This document shows, in pieces, positions 48,650 through 58,924 of a DNA stretch of 64,000 nt. The stretch is from Ianthella basta (taxonomy: Eukaryota; Porifera; Demospongiae; Verongiida; Ianthellidae). The position numbers and the translations under genes were made by a program. Location: NCBI GenBank assembly GCA_964019415.1, contig OZ025885.1:4050120-4114119 (forward strand), in the 5' to 3' direction. Numbering within the stretch: the first letter of the stretch is position 1; the number at the start of each line of letters is the position of its first letter. The notes beneath the pieces are model-generated. The model did not search any database. It had not been told where the DNA came from and saw only the letters and a list, made by a program, of their open reading frames with translations.

Positions 48650-51172
48650 GCACGCACGCACGCACACACACACGCACACACACACAATGTATGTACACAG
48701 CAGAGTATTGTTCCTTCATAGCTGTCCATATCAAAATGTGTGACTATACGATGTCACAAAGGCTCGCTGCTACATACAATGGGCTTGGTACCATTTCTCA
48801 AACGGAAATGTTGCAGGAAAGATTCAATAGCATGAAACGCTTGGAATCAAGGGCAATTGCTAGCTGTATACATAATCAAGGTACAGCTCGTGGTTGCAAG
48901 CGCCTTTGTGAGCTGTACACATACAACTAAGTTGAATACAGCTCGCTACCCAAACATCCTGTACCATGAAAAGTTTCCTGCAAATTTCCTCCTAAGAGTC
49001 AGTACCAAGTGGATACTGCATATACATACACCACAGGTCAATACGTGAACACAGAGCATAGGATCTCCATCTACGTCATACAGTACATCCTGCATGTGTA
49101 TAACACACTATAGCTTTAATGCACCTTGTTAGCGCAGACCACAACAACAAGATTGGCCATATCCTGATCTGGATCAGTCAGATGGCTTCGCATTTCCAGT
49201 AGCCATGAGCCCAGGGCTTCAAAAGAGGCCCTGTTGTTCACATCGTATGCTAGAAGAGCCCCATGGGCTCCTGTGTAAAACTCATTTCTAACCTGAGTGA
49301 CAAAGTACCAATACAACAGAGGTAATCTACAGTACAATAGCAGCTGTTATCATCTTCATACTATTGTCTTAAAAGTTCACTTACATACGTACAATGCACC
49401 TAAGCAAACTTGGCAAAGCCTTTCACTCACCTCATAGAAGTAAGGCTGTCCAGCTAGGTCAAAGATGTCAACTTTCACATCTTCACCATCGACACGGTAC
49501 CTGCACAGTCAGCATGCGAAAGACTACACTGCTGATCACACATACACCAGGTCAAGCTCAACACACATTGTTCTGCACAATGTTCACTACATTACACAGG
49601 TGCAGCTACGTACAGTGGAACGTGTCAAAGATGGTCACTATGTTAGGCAGTCACCTCTCTAAGCAGCCAGCCTCCCTGGCCCCAAATAGTACTAAAACAT
49701 CGCAATCTACCTCTGTAGAGCAGCCACCTCTCTATAAAGGTCATTTAGACTGGCCTGAAGTGGCCGTCTTAGACAAGTTCACTGTACTACTGAACTTTCG
49801 TATTCATTTCTAACAACACTTTCTGGTAACATGTACAATACACATCACTATCAATAACATACCAATAGACAACATGTGTGGCACCAAGAGTAGATAATCT
49901 TATGTACTCTTGGTGGTACTAAAATCTGCACCCATGTGCCAAATACGTATGTCCACCTGATGCTTGGGCCTCTGCTTCATTCAATGGTTATTTCATCCTG
50001 CATGCATTGTATACAACATCACCTCTGATTTCCTACTCTGTATGCCTCAATTTTTTTTCTCCCCATACATACCAGTATGCATCCAGTGTAACAGCTGATG
50101 AAGGCTGGGGCCAAACTGTCCTGTATTCATTAATCTATTGCTATGGCTGCTGCTCAAAGTTAGAATTGTTTCCTACGTACGTACTACTCATACAGACCGT
50201 TTTGAATCACTACCACACCCGTACCGGTATCCGGGAAGCGCTTGCACGATATTATACAGATTCATACACATACTTACAGTATACTTGCGAAATCTAGTGT
50301 TGACATAGATTGCAAGCTAGAGATATTATACAGCAATACTGCTCATGTTTTTGTATAATACCATGACTTCGACTCCAGTACCCAGTGCCTGGTGTGTGGA
50401 CAACCAACCCGACAATGTCTGCATCACTGAATCTTCATGAAAAGGTCACAGGAGGACTGGCTACACTCACGACGCAATCCACTAGAGAGTGTGCCAGATT
50501 ATAACTGGGCTGGCAAGGTCATAGCAACTTGCACAAGTGCACACAATGCTGTTATCGAGGAAGCAATGGTTATGCATGAAGTGAGGGCTTCTCAGCTGGC
50601 TCAGGCATCAGAAAGGGTTGGTTCTCCAATACCAACTTCACAACAGGGTTGAACACTTTGCCGACGTTTTGACCAGATGCTCTGGTCTTCTTCAGGGCGA
50701 AGATCTTCGCCCTGAAGAAGACCAACCCTTTCTGAAGCAATGGTTAAATGCACCATTTTTTTTAGAGATTGTGCTAATAAGATGCTCAACATTAGATGTA
50801 GTATGTCAACCACACTTGAGCCAGCAGGACAGGAACAACAGCAATGACACATGCTCCTCACTTTGTCACTCCATAGTCGATGCCAATGGTAGGGAGGTAC
50901 TTTGACACAAACCGCTTCTCGCAATACCGTTTGATGATGCAGCTCTAACAACAGAACACACGCGACAAGTAAATGATCTGAGAGCAATAAAAATAACAGC
51001 CACTAAGTTATGCCATGCTGACAACGATATTAATCCATCAATCTCTTTAGCAGCCAGTGACGTAAGAGGAGCAATTCGCTCATACCTTTCCCGCTTCTTC
51101 TGGTCCAAAAGCGATGATCTTGAGTCTCCTGCTGCGATATCCAGTAGCTGCGTGAACGTCTTCGCCCTCCAT
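47493..51172 (-). CDS. DNAJC27: DNAJC27 (Rab-like GTPase with C-terminal J domain)
   Basis: Six exons on the minus strand, in transcript order: 51172-51086, 50944-50862, 49500-49431, 49292-49125, 48508-48389, 47783-47493. They join in frame to 272 residues, close to the 273 of human DNAJC27. The GTPase part has the P-loop GPEEAGKS split across exons 1 and 2, the switch region PTIGIDYGVTK, DLAGQPYFYE, the guanine motif CANK, and FETSA. The C-terminal J domain keeps HPD (LLHPDKN). Identity to the vertebrate protein is obvious, for example SCIIKRYCEKRFVSKYL. The vertebrate protein is a Ras/Rab-like factor linked to MEK/ERK signalling; the role here is inferred by homology. Introns carry a MITE, a large palindrome and CA repeats. 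Borders follow GT-AG and conserved alignment. Confidence 0.93.
48582..48687. repeat. CA microsatellite with GCAC variants
   Basis: A long CA dinucleotide run with a CGCA-rich section, inside the intron between DNAJC27 exons 4 and 5. Confidence 0.95.
49613..49784. mobile_element. MITE with CAGTGGAAC ends, copy 2
   Basis: TA-CAGTGGAACGTGTC at the left and GACAAGTTCACTG-TA at the right are inverted and TA-flanked. The interior (CAGCCTCCCTGGCCCCAAAT) matches the copy at 27134. It lies in the DNAJC27 intron between exons 2 and 3. Confidence 0.65.
50200..50460 (+). repeat. Dispersed repeat, copy 3 of 3
   Basis: Diverged relative of 20377-20660 and 32260-32545, containing ACCCGTATC-like, TTATACAGATT and GTGTGGACAACCAACC blocks. 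It lies in a DNAJC27 intron. Confidence 0.45.
50611..50734. repeat. Foldback with a 40-bp perfect palindrome
   Basis: Bases 50684-50723 form a perfect palindrome centred on AGATCT, with arms GGTCTTCTTCAGGGCGAAG. An outer pair (GAAAGGGTTGGT at 50611; ACCAACCCTTTC near 50721) extends it. The CTGAAGAAGACC / GACGTTTTGACCAG wording recalls end repeats of some invertebrate retroelements, but I cannot confirm this. Confidence 0.6.
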
Positions 51173-52305
51173 CTTGAAAATCACCATGACAATCAATAAC
51201 AAATGGAGGGTAGAGTAGCGTAGAGTATTTCCGGTCAGCGGCTATTATATTACCGGACTTGCGGATGTAATTTGACTTAGTGTGTCCATTGACACCATAG
51301 ATAGTGGAGGGAATATAATATTCCCACCACTATCTATGATTGACACAGCGCCAAACTCCAAACTCCGGTTACGAGTAGCTGTACACCTGCTGCATTTCAC
51401 GTGCTAAAGCGGTCAGCCTGCAACATCGCCTACCAGTTGTAAATCCTTATAAGTGATTCGTGGTGTAACTGTTGCATTGCAAATCTTGAACTCCTAAGAA
51501 ATAGCCTTGTAATGGAAGAAGCTAGCGCAACAACCCACTACTGCCATTGGCCATTTATTGCATTAATTTGCAGTACTACCTATGCCCAACACAGCACCAA
51601 ATTGTGCACTTGCTGAAGCTTCTCATTCCTGGAGAACCACCCACTTGAACACATGAACCAGTGGAGGGTATTACCAGACATATGAATGCATGCCTCGTTT
51701 TCCTTCACAAACTATGTGAACTTGCAAAAGCAGAAGCCTAAAACAAAGTGTCCAGAGTGGGATGGTGTCTATGAGGAAGGACACGACAGTTCAGAATGGG
51801 CAGAATACATTGGATGCAAGGAATAGATCCACTACATTGTACAATTACCCCTCAAAGAGCATGGTCTCCACCTGCCACCTCTGTGCTATTGGTAGCTTGT
51901 GTTGATACCAAGAGCACAGTAGACATCTGTGGACATCGTAAAAGCTGCATTCCGCTACTTTGCACTACTCTCCTAGCACTTTTCTACACTCGTCGGCTCG
52001 TGAGCGGAAACGCCCTCCGCGACAGTGCTGTGATTGGGTCAGAATTTCTCTGCGCTAATAGCAGCAGGAGCCTCCTCCAGTTTGGTGTCGCGCACAGTAG
52101 TACCCTGCCTTCCTCCAGGGTAGGCTAGTAGCACGTCAAGGTCACATCTTGCCCGAAGAGGACTCGCCTCGTCTTAGGTGACCGGAAATACCCCACGCTA
52201 GATAGTCACGTGCCCGTGCTTCAAGGGGGTGGGTCAGGACAAGAGGAGCAGCTGCAGTCACAAGTTAATACACTCATCTTGCAAGGGACGGAGGAAGATT
52301 CCTAG
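51173..52305. other. Head-to-head intergenic region between DNAJC27 and sulfotransferase copy 3
   Basis: It probably holds promoters for both genes. A near-perfect 43-bp palindrome (CATAGATAGTGG arms) lies at 51296-51338. A 110-codon open frame at 51796-52128 has no recognisable domain. The last 300 bp are GC-richer. Confidence 0.5.
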
Positions 52306-53355
52306 ATGGCGTCTTCAGGTGTTATACTAGTCAGTGGAGTTGCCCTCGTCTTTGCTATCACTTGGTGTCTCGTTTCTTCGGACAGCCCTACCCTGCACAG
52401 TAGCGTATCCAGCGCGAACAGGACTGGATCCGTGGCGGAGACTCCAAAAGAAGTGAAGCCAAGTCAGCGTGAACCTGTCGCTGGAATGAGTACCAGTGAC
52501 TGCCTGGTTGGCGACGAGGCGAAGGTTTGCGACAACGCCAATCTTCCCATGTTGGTGTTTGTAGTTGGAATTGAAGGCAGTGGACACCACATGATCAGTT
52601 CGCTATTTAATCGTCTGTCCTCGTTCGCTCTGGATAATCAGTTCAAGCCGTGGCAGCACATTTACGATCCGTCACCAGATGTGACGACATTGTACTATTC
52701 CATCATAGAGAAGGAACTGTATGAACGGAGACTGGGCAGTCTAATTCAACTCATGGACAAGGCCAAGAAAGACAAAAAGCTGGCAACTATGGTGTATGCT
52801 AGCTCCTTCCCCATGGGCTTACATTCTGGGACATATGCTACTGCCAGACCAGATCTCATTGACTTGAAGGACTTTGAATGCAAACTGTACAGGATTAAGT
52901 TTCTTGTTACCCGTCGCCATCCCTTGGCAGCTGTGATGTCTGCTGTCAGAAGATTTGGCTCCAGGGTCACTCAGTATGACGAGTTCAAGCGAATCCCAAA
53001 GAACAAGAGGGAGGGTCTGAATGAAAGTGTTCTGCCTTACACTGTTACAGCAAGAATAGCCGAGGACAATCTGATCTACATTGACCAACAGGTGCGTCAA
53101 CTTGGTTGTCATCAAGTGCATTTCATAGACTATGATAAAGTGGTGAATGTAGCAACAAGAGAGAAGTCTTTGCGACAGTTGGCCACATTCTTGGAGATGA
53201 CTCCACTTCAGCGCAAGACTTTACTGTCCATCAAATTAGCCAAATCCAACACCAAAGTCACTATCCCACCTCGCTGCACCCAGTGCATAGAGAAAACTTT
53301 GTATGAGTTTTTTGAGGAGAGGAAGATGATGTGGCCATTGCTCCTCCCCCAGTGA
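52306..53355 (+). CDS. Golgi-type sulfotransferase-like protein, copy 3
   Basis: A single exon encodes 349 residues with an N-terminal anchor (VALVFAITWCLVS), an acidic/Ser stem, the FVVGIEGSGHHMI loop, the RHPLAAVMS motif and the MWPLLLPQ end. From about residue 165 to 290 it is almost identical to copies 1, 4 and 5 at DNA level. Differences cluster in the stem, in the LGSLIQLMDKAKKDKKLATM region and in the EMTPLQRKTL segment. It is a recent paralogue, and localised exchange between copies is likely. AATAAA starts 9 bp after the stop. Confidence 0.78.
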   Translation: MASSGVILVSGVALVFAITWCLVSSDSPTLHSSVSSANRTGSVAETPKEVKPSQREPVAGMSTSDCLVGDEAKVCDNANLPMLVFVVGIEGSGHHMISSLFNRLSSFALDNQFKPWQHIYDPSPDVTTLYYSIIEKELYERRLGSLIQLMDKAKKDKKLATMVYASSFPMGLHSGTYATARPDLIDLKDFECKLYRIKFLVTRRHPLAAVMSAVRRFGSRVTQYDEFKRIPKNKREGLNESVLPYTVTARIAEDNLIYIDQQVRQLGCHQVHFIDYDKVVNVATREKSLRQLATFLEMTPLQRKTLLSIKLAKSNTKVTIPPRCTQCIEKTLYEFFEERKMMWPLLLPQ

Positions 53356-53363
53356 GCTTATAT

Positions 53364-53369
53364 AATAAA
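53364..53369 (+). promoter_or_regulatory. Polyadenylation signal, sulfotransferase copy 3
   Basis: AATAAA begins 9 bp after the TGA stop. Confidence 0.6.
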
Positions 53370-53985
53370 GGACTGCTTCACTTTGAGTCCTTGACTGTAT
53401 AGTACTATTCTATAATATTAGTATTGTTGTTACTAAACCTTGTGCTCACATATTCTATATAGTTTATGTGCATACTAAAGGAATGTATATATTCTATATC
53501 ATTTTATCTTGCTATGCCTGCACAGGAATTCTACTGTAATTGATACACCATCGTTGGCTATGTATGAGCATAATACCACTGAAGTTTCAATGTACATGTC
53601 TATGTGGGGTACAAATGTAAGGGGGAGGGGCAGTACGTTGACAGTTCGTTTGTTTGTTGGTTCGCGATTCGGGCAAAACTACTGCACAGGGCGTCACAAA
53701 TCTCTCAGGGATTATAAAGTGAGGCTCCAGAAGTGTCCTCCACGGGTTGAAATCGCCTGTCTTGCAGTTCTGAGGAGATATCCTTCAATTTCCGGTTTTT
53801 CGATAGCGGCTGATGGCAATTGTATTAATACTCGCTCCCATGACTTCTGGTTATCGGGCGGTGTGATTCGCTGTCGCGTCCAACGATCGGCCATCGTTAT
53901 AGCAGCCAACCTCTGTTGCTAACAGCGCAGATTTTTCGATTCAGCCTGGACCCGACTTGCTGATGTGCGACTCACCGTAGCAGAA

Positions 53986-54012
53986 GCCCGCCGAAGACGG
54001 GCGCCCTGCTAG
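53986..54012 (+). repeat. Candidate Helitron-like 3' end
   Basis: Hairpin GCCCG-CCGAAGA-CGGGC, then six bases, then CTAG followed by T. This is the form of a Helitron 3' terminus. It resembles 25065-25101. The 5' end and any Rep/Hel gene are not visible. Confidence 0.4.
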
Positions 54013-54903
54013 TACTATATATTTACACAGGAGCTCTATCAATGTTGGCCATGGGCATATTAAATAAACGGCCATATTGTTGCCATATTGTGTGTTACTG
54101 AATGCATCAAAGATCAAGTGCACGCAGAACCTCTTTCGATGATATGATCCTGAAATTGTGTAGCCCAAAAGAACCCAGAGCCATTGAAGCCACATTGAAT
54201 CCTTCCTACGTGTGTCACATGAATCAAACACTGTTTGCCGGGTCATGTCCATGAAGGAAGCCTACATACAAGACAGCTTCATAGTAAGGTGCAGGCTCAG
54301 TGGCAGAGGAAGATCAGCCTACGGTGGCACACCTCTACACTGGACTCACCTCATAAGCATCAGACCTAAGAGGCATAAGCGTAGTAATCAGAAAAGGCCT
54401 CAGTGGTTGACCTGGGCCACTAGGCAGGTCTGTCCTGGCAACAACCACTCTAGAACTTAAGCACCTCATGTCATCATGAGGTGTTATGTAATCATTGACC
54501 ACAGGCTCTTAGCACCTATATACAAATATTCATACACTTCATCCCAACATTGTTACCATTCCTTTCTCAGAGGGGGTGGCAGGCCTAGGTACCAGAGGTG
54601 GTGGCTGGTCTGAGTGCAGACAGCTAGGGAGAAAGATACACAGTTCATACAGCTGTGGCATCACATTAACATGCATATGGGAGATAGGTTTGGAGCGCTG
54701 GGCACAGAGTGATATGGTAAATGCAGTCTCTACAACTCCATAAAAACTAGCAATATGACAGGATATGAACAGCTAGAAACTCTGTGCAGATATTTGAAAA
54801 GCATCATAAAATAATATAACATTGATGAATACAGTTCGAGTTATAAATAAATCAATGTCGCAGTATAGTCAAAGGCTCAAGGTGAAGCAGTCCTTTAGTA
54901 AGC

Positions 54904-55953
54904 TCACTGGGGGAGGAGCAATGGCCACATCATCTTCCTCTCCTCAAAAAACTCATACAAAGTTTTCTCTATGCACTGGGTGCAGTGAGGTGGGATAGTG
55001 ACTTTGGTGCTGGATTTGGCTAATTTGATGGACAGTAAAGTCTTGCGCTGAGGCGGAGTCAAATCCAAGAATGTGGCCAACTGTCGCAAAGACTTCTCTC
55101 TTGTTGCTACATTCACCACTTTATCATAGTCTATGAAATGCACTTGATGACAACCAAGTTGACGCACCTGTTGGTCAATGTAGATCAGATTGTCCTCGGC
55201 TATTCTTGCTGTAACAGTGTAAGGAAGAACACTTTCATTCAAACCCGCCTTCTTGTCATTTGGGATTCGCTTGAACTCGTCATACTGAGTGACCCTGGAG
55301 CCAAATCTTCTGACAGCAGACATCACAGCTGCCAAGGGATGGCGACGGGTAACAAGAAACTTAATCCTGTACAGTTTGCATTCAAAGTCCTTCAAGTCAA
55401 TGAGATCTGGTCTGGCGGTAGCATATGTTCCAGAATGTAAGCCCATGGGGAAGGAGCTAGCATATACCATAGTGGCCAACTTTTTGTCTCTCATGGCCTT
55501 GTCCATGAGTTTAGTTAGACTCTCCAGTCTCTGTTCATACAGTTCTTTCTCTATGATGGAATAGTACAATGTCGTCACCTCCGGCGGCGACTCGTAAATG
55601 TGCTGCCACGGCTTGAACTGATTATCCAGAGCGAACGAGGACAGACGATTAAATAGCGAGCTGACCATGTGGTGTCCACTGCCTTCAATTCCTACCACAA
55701 ACACCAACATGGGAAGACTGGCGTTGTCGCAAACCTTCGCCTCGTCGCCAACCAGGCAGTCACTGGTACTCATTCCAGCGACAGGTTCGCGCTGACTTGG
55801 CTGCACTCCTTTTGGAGTCTCTTCCACAGATCCAGTCTCGCTCGCGCCAGAGACGATACTGTGCAGGGTAGGGCTGTCCGAAGAAACGAGGTACCAAGTG
55901 ACAGCAAAGACGAGAGCCACTCCACAAACGGATACAACTTTTCTAGGATCCAT
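54904..55953 (-). CDS. Golgi-type sulfotransferase-like protein, copy 4
   Basis: A single exon encodes 349 residues. It has an anchor (VALVFAVTWYLVS), a stem, the FVVGIEGSGHHMV loop, the RHPLAAVMS motif and the MWPLLLPQ end. It is closest to copy 5 (58925): both have ESPPEVTTLYYS and SLTKLMDKAMRDKKLATM, and their 5' and 3' flanks also match, so the duplication covered more than the coding region. The start is chosen at MDPRK, matching the position of starts in copies 1, 3 and 5. Confidence 0.78.
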   Translation of the reverse strand: MDPRKVVSVCGVALVFAVTWYLVSSDSPTLHSIVSGASETGSVEETPKGVQPSQREPVAGMSTSDCLVGDEAKVCDNASLPMLVFVVGIEGSGHHMVSSLFNRLSSFALDNQFKPWQHIYESPPEVTTLYYSIIEKELYEQRLESLTKLMDKAMRDKKLATMVYASSFPMGLHSGTYATARPDLIDLKDFECKLYRIKFLVTRRHPLAAVMSAVRRFGSRVTQYDEFKRIPNDKKAGLNESVLPYTVTARIAEDNLIYIDQQVRQLGCHQVHFIDYDKVVNVATREKSLRQLATFLDLTPPQRKTLLSIKLAKSSTKVTIPPHCTQCIEKTLYEFFEERKMMWPLLLPQ

Positions 55954-56744
55954 CTAGGATTCTTTTCCGCAAAGTGAGTGTGTAAGCTTAGGTTCCAGCG
56001 GCCACGGACCCAAAGTACTACCCTGTTCCTCGGGCCCTGCGGGTCCTCATGACTTGACCCGCCCACAGCCGCGCAGTTGTTAATACGCATAGTGGTTGAC
56101 ACCTCCTAGTACGGACATAGTTGCTCAATGTATACGTAGCTATGCTATACTGCATACCTAGTCTGCACATACATGAATACATGATATCGTGTAACAATGT
56201 AATGACATTTGTCACGACTGGTAGACGACACAGTGACACGGGCAGTACCCAGGATCCCACTGCGTCCCTGCTGTCTGCTGCATGTCAAAACCATGATCAT
56301 GAACTGTTATCTATCATTGTATGTATGTGGCATGCAAGGTTTGGGTAACACTACTGCAGGTTCATGAGTATTCATTTTGCCTGTTATGTGTAAGTGCTGC
56401 ATGGGGCCAATCTGTGCCCTAGTGCAAATGGGCATGGTGCACTTTAATAATGATTTATTGATTGATTGATATACTGGAGCCAAGGCACGACAGAGGAACA
56501 GGAGAGCTTTCTAGCCGGGCGTTAACGTTGACTGAAGTGATACTCACATTGGTAATGCCCTCATACTAGGCCCGGGTTTTTCCTGTGGTTCACCATTGTG
56601 TTTTCTGTACTGTATTTACACTGGAGCCATAGCTGCTGGATAGCTACAGAAGCTGAAGATTGGCTTTGCTAACACTGCGTGGATGGGAACTTTTAACATG
56701 AGGCTAGAAAATTGAACAGCAAAAATATTCCTCAAAGTTTTGTA

Positions 56745-56911
56745 CAGTGGAACCTGTCTAATTATAAGACGGCCACTTGTGGGCCAGTTCTAAGGGGCTA
56801 CTCTACAGAGGTATATACTGCAATGTTTTAGTGTTATTTGGTGCCAAGGAGGCTGGCTGTTTTAGAGAGGTAGCTGCCTAACATAGGGACCATCTTAGAC
56901 AGGTTCATCTG
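56745..56911. mobile_element. MITE with CAGTGGAACCTGTC ends, copy 3
   Basis: TA-CAGTGGAACCTGTCTAA at the left and GACAGGTTCATCTG-TA at the right. The interior runs in opposite orientation to the other copies (GGCTACTCTACAGAGGTA; AAGGAGGCTGGCTG). Confidence 0.6.
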
Positions 56912-58284
56912 TATAACGTAGCAGTTTCAGTACTATACATGCAATACAAAAGGAGCAACTCACTGTAGACATGCCATGCATATGTGTATACTGTCACATG
57001 TAGCTACTTCTTCTTAGATGTTGTACTCCATTGCATCGCTTGTTGCAGTAATAATTTTCTAAAGCATGCATATTTACTGTAGTACTCACTTGAATGTTTC
57101 TGTCATGTAGCTAGCTAAACTGAAGTGATAGCTAATCAAACTGTATATATAGCTGTGTTTGCTTTCATTAATACCCTCATGGCACACTAGTACTACACTA
57201 GTTATATAGGGCTGAGATGCAACACAGGGCCCTACTTACAGGGCTGTAGGCTGGGCGGTTCGGGGGGTTCAGAAGAACCCCCTCCCCCCCCACACACACG
57301 GATAAGTTCCATCTGCCACTAAAAACTCTCATTATTGCCCCACATACTTGTCATTCCATGTCAACTTCTAATACCTAGTCCTGTCCGTAGTAATGGCTCA
57401 ACTGAACACTGCTCAGCAGCACTCATTGTATTGCACAGTGTCCCACTTTGCATATAGCTACATGGACAAGAACCCCCATTTTCAGACCAGGCTACAGGCC
57501 TGTCTTTTTACCTAGTTACATTTATCAGTCATCATTACACATTACTTTCAATTCCATCTACTGATCATGATACATCATCAGGATTATGCTCCATGAACAT
57601 GCACTCTAGTTTAAAAAGTAGCTGCACACTTCATCAATCAGTGTGCTAGGCTGGCAATGAGGACATGACCAATCAATGAAATATGGCTATGATGTAATTC
57701 TGAATACATTTTCTCACAGAGGAAAATCTTCAAGTTACAATTGGTATAAATGATCAATCTATCACTTAATCTATCAATGCCAATGGCCCAGGTCGTCGCT
57801 TCTTCTTCTTCACTGGTATGCGAATGTTTCCATCCTCCCTGGCAATAGCTACGGTAGGGTGGGGTGCGTCTGGCTCCCTAGCAACTACTTAGTGAGCTAC
57901 TTCTAGGAAGAAAGATACATGTTCACACAGCTGTGATGTCACATTGTCTACAGTCTACACTTCACCCCTCCAGAACTCATCTGTGTTGAAGGTGGTGTTC
58001 ACTCACCTTCGGAAGTGGGACCATGTGGGCCCACGTTTTGGGTTTATGGGCTGGGGAGGCATCCCAGGTGTGACCTTAGACCTTTTAACCTTTGACCTTT
58101 GACCTTGCTTACCCACAGCTGCTCTTACTGTGAGGTGATTTATGCACATGCGCAGAAGTTGTCATGTGCATGTACTTGCGCCTTGCTGTAATGTCAGTGC
58201 AGCCAACTGTTGACCTGACAGCCTGGCTAGCTATAAGAAAGCCTGTGGGATTCTGTAGCTCTGCCATTTACTTCATTCAATGGC

Positions 58285-58676
58285 ACCTATTTATCATTCC
58301 AAATAGAGCCCACCAAAATTCTTCCAAGCATGCTGGCAATCCAACCTTTTCAGCACTGGTAGACCTTGTGGTAAGTAACGAAATGTCCTCGTTTGAAGCC
58401 AAAAGCATGTTTGTCTTAGTACTAAATACAATTGATCAAAATTGGCATTTTTCCAATACATTACATAGGCGAGGGGAAAGGGTGTCCCCTCGCCAATGTA
58501 ATGTATGGGTAAATTACAAGTTTTGGATGCTTCTATTTACTAAACCAAACATGCTTTTGGATTCAAACTTGGACATTTCACTACTTACCACAAGGTCTAC
58601 CAGTGCTGAAAGGGTGGATTGCCAGCATGCTTAGAAAAAGTTTTAGGTAGGCTCTATTTGGAATGATGAATAGGGG
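58285..58676. mobile_element. 392-bp foldback (long inverted repeat) element
   Basis: The two halves, centred near 58480, are inverted copies along nearly their full length. ATCATTCCAAATAGAGCC at the left pairs with GGCTCTATTTGGAATGAT at the right, and CACTGGTAGACCTTGTGGTA pairs with its complement near 58590-58609. The central hairpin is GGCGAGGGGA / TCCCCTCGCC. It has no transposase. The 156-codon open frame through it is a by-product. Confidence 0.8.
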
Positions 58677-58910
58677 ACATTCATTAAGTTCCAGCTAAAA
58701 TGGGGGATAGGTTTGGAGCACTGAGCACAGAGTGATACAGTAATGCAATCTCTGATACTCCATAAAAGCAAGCAATATGACAGAATGTGAACAGCTAGAA
58801 ACGTAGTGCAAATAACTGAAACGTATCATGAAATATTCATAACACTAGTGAATAAATATAACAATAAGTATCACAGTATAGTCAATTAAAGGCTCAAGGT
58901 GAAGCAGTCC

Positions 58911-58916
58911 TTTATT
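58911..58916 (-). promoter_or_regulatory. Polyadenylation signal, sulfotransferase copy 5
   Basis: AATAAA on the minus strand begins 9 bp after the stop, as in copy 3. Confidence 0.6.
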
Positions 58917-58924
58917 ATATAAGC

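Larger units (their letters stand above)
53356..54903. other. Convergent intergenic region between copies 3 and 4
   Basis: It contains a candidate Helitron 3' end at 53986-54012 and the 3' flank of copy 4 (about 54680-54900), which is duplicated after copy 5 (about 58710-58920). A 137-codon open frame at 53509-53922 is unrecognised and not supported as a gene. Confidence 0.5.
55954..58924. other. Intergenic region between copies 4 and 5
   Basis: About 55990-56700 is duplicated near 60000-60098 and 62141-62560. It also holds a MITE (56745-56911), a C-rich hairpin near 57260-57290, a TTTGACC short repeat near 58090-58115 and a long foldback (58285-58676). No gene is supported. Confidence 0.5.

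Noticed and set aside
53509-53922. 137-codon plus-strand frame
   Set aside because: No recognisable motif, and it lies close to a candidate Helitron end; possible element interior but no support as a gene.
58164-58634. 156-codon plus-strand frame
   Set aside because: It runs through the arms and centre of a foldback element, and no domain is visible.
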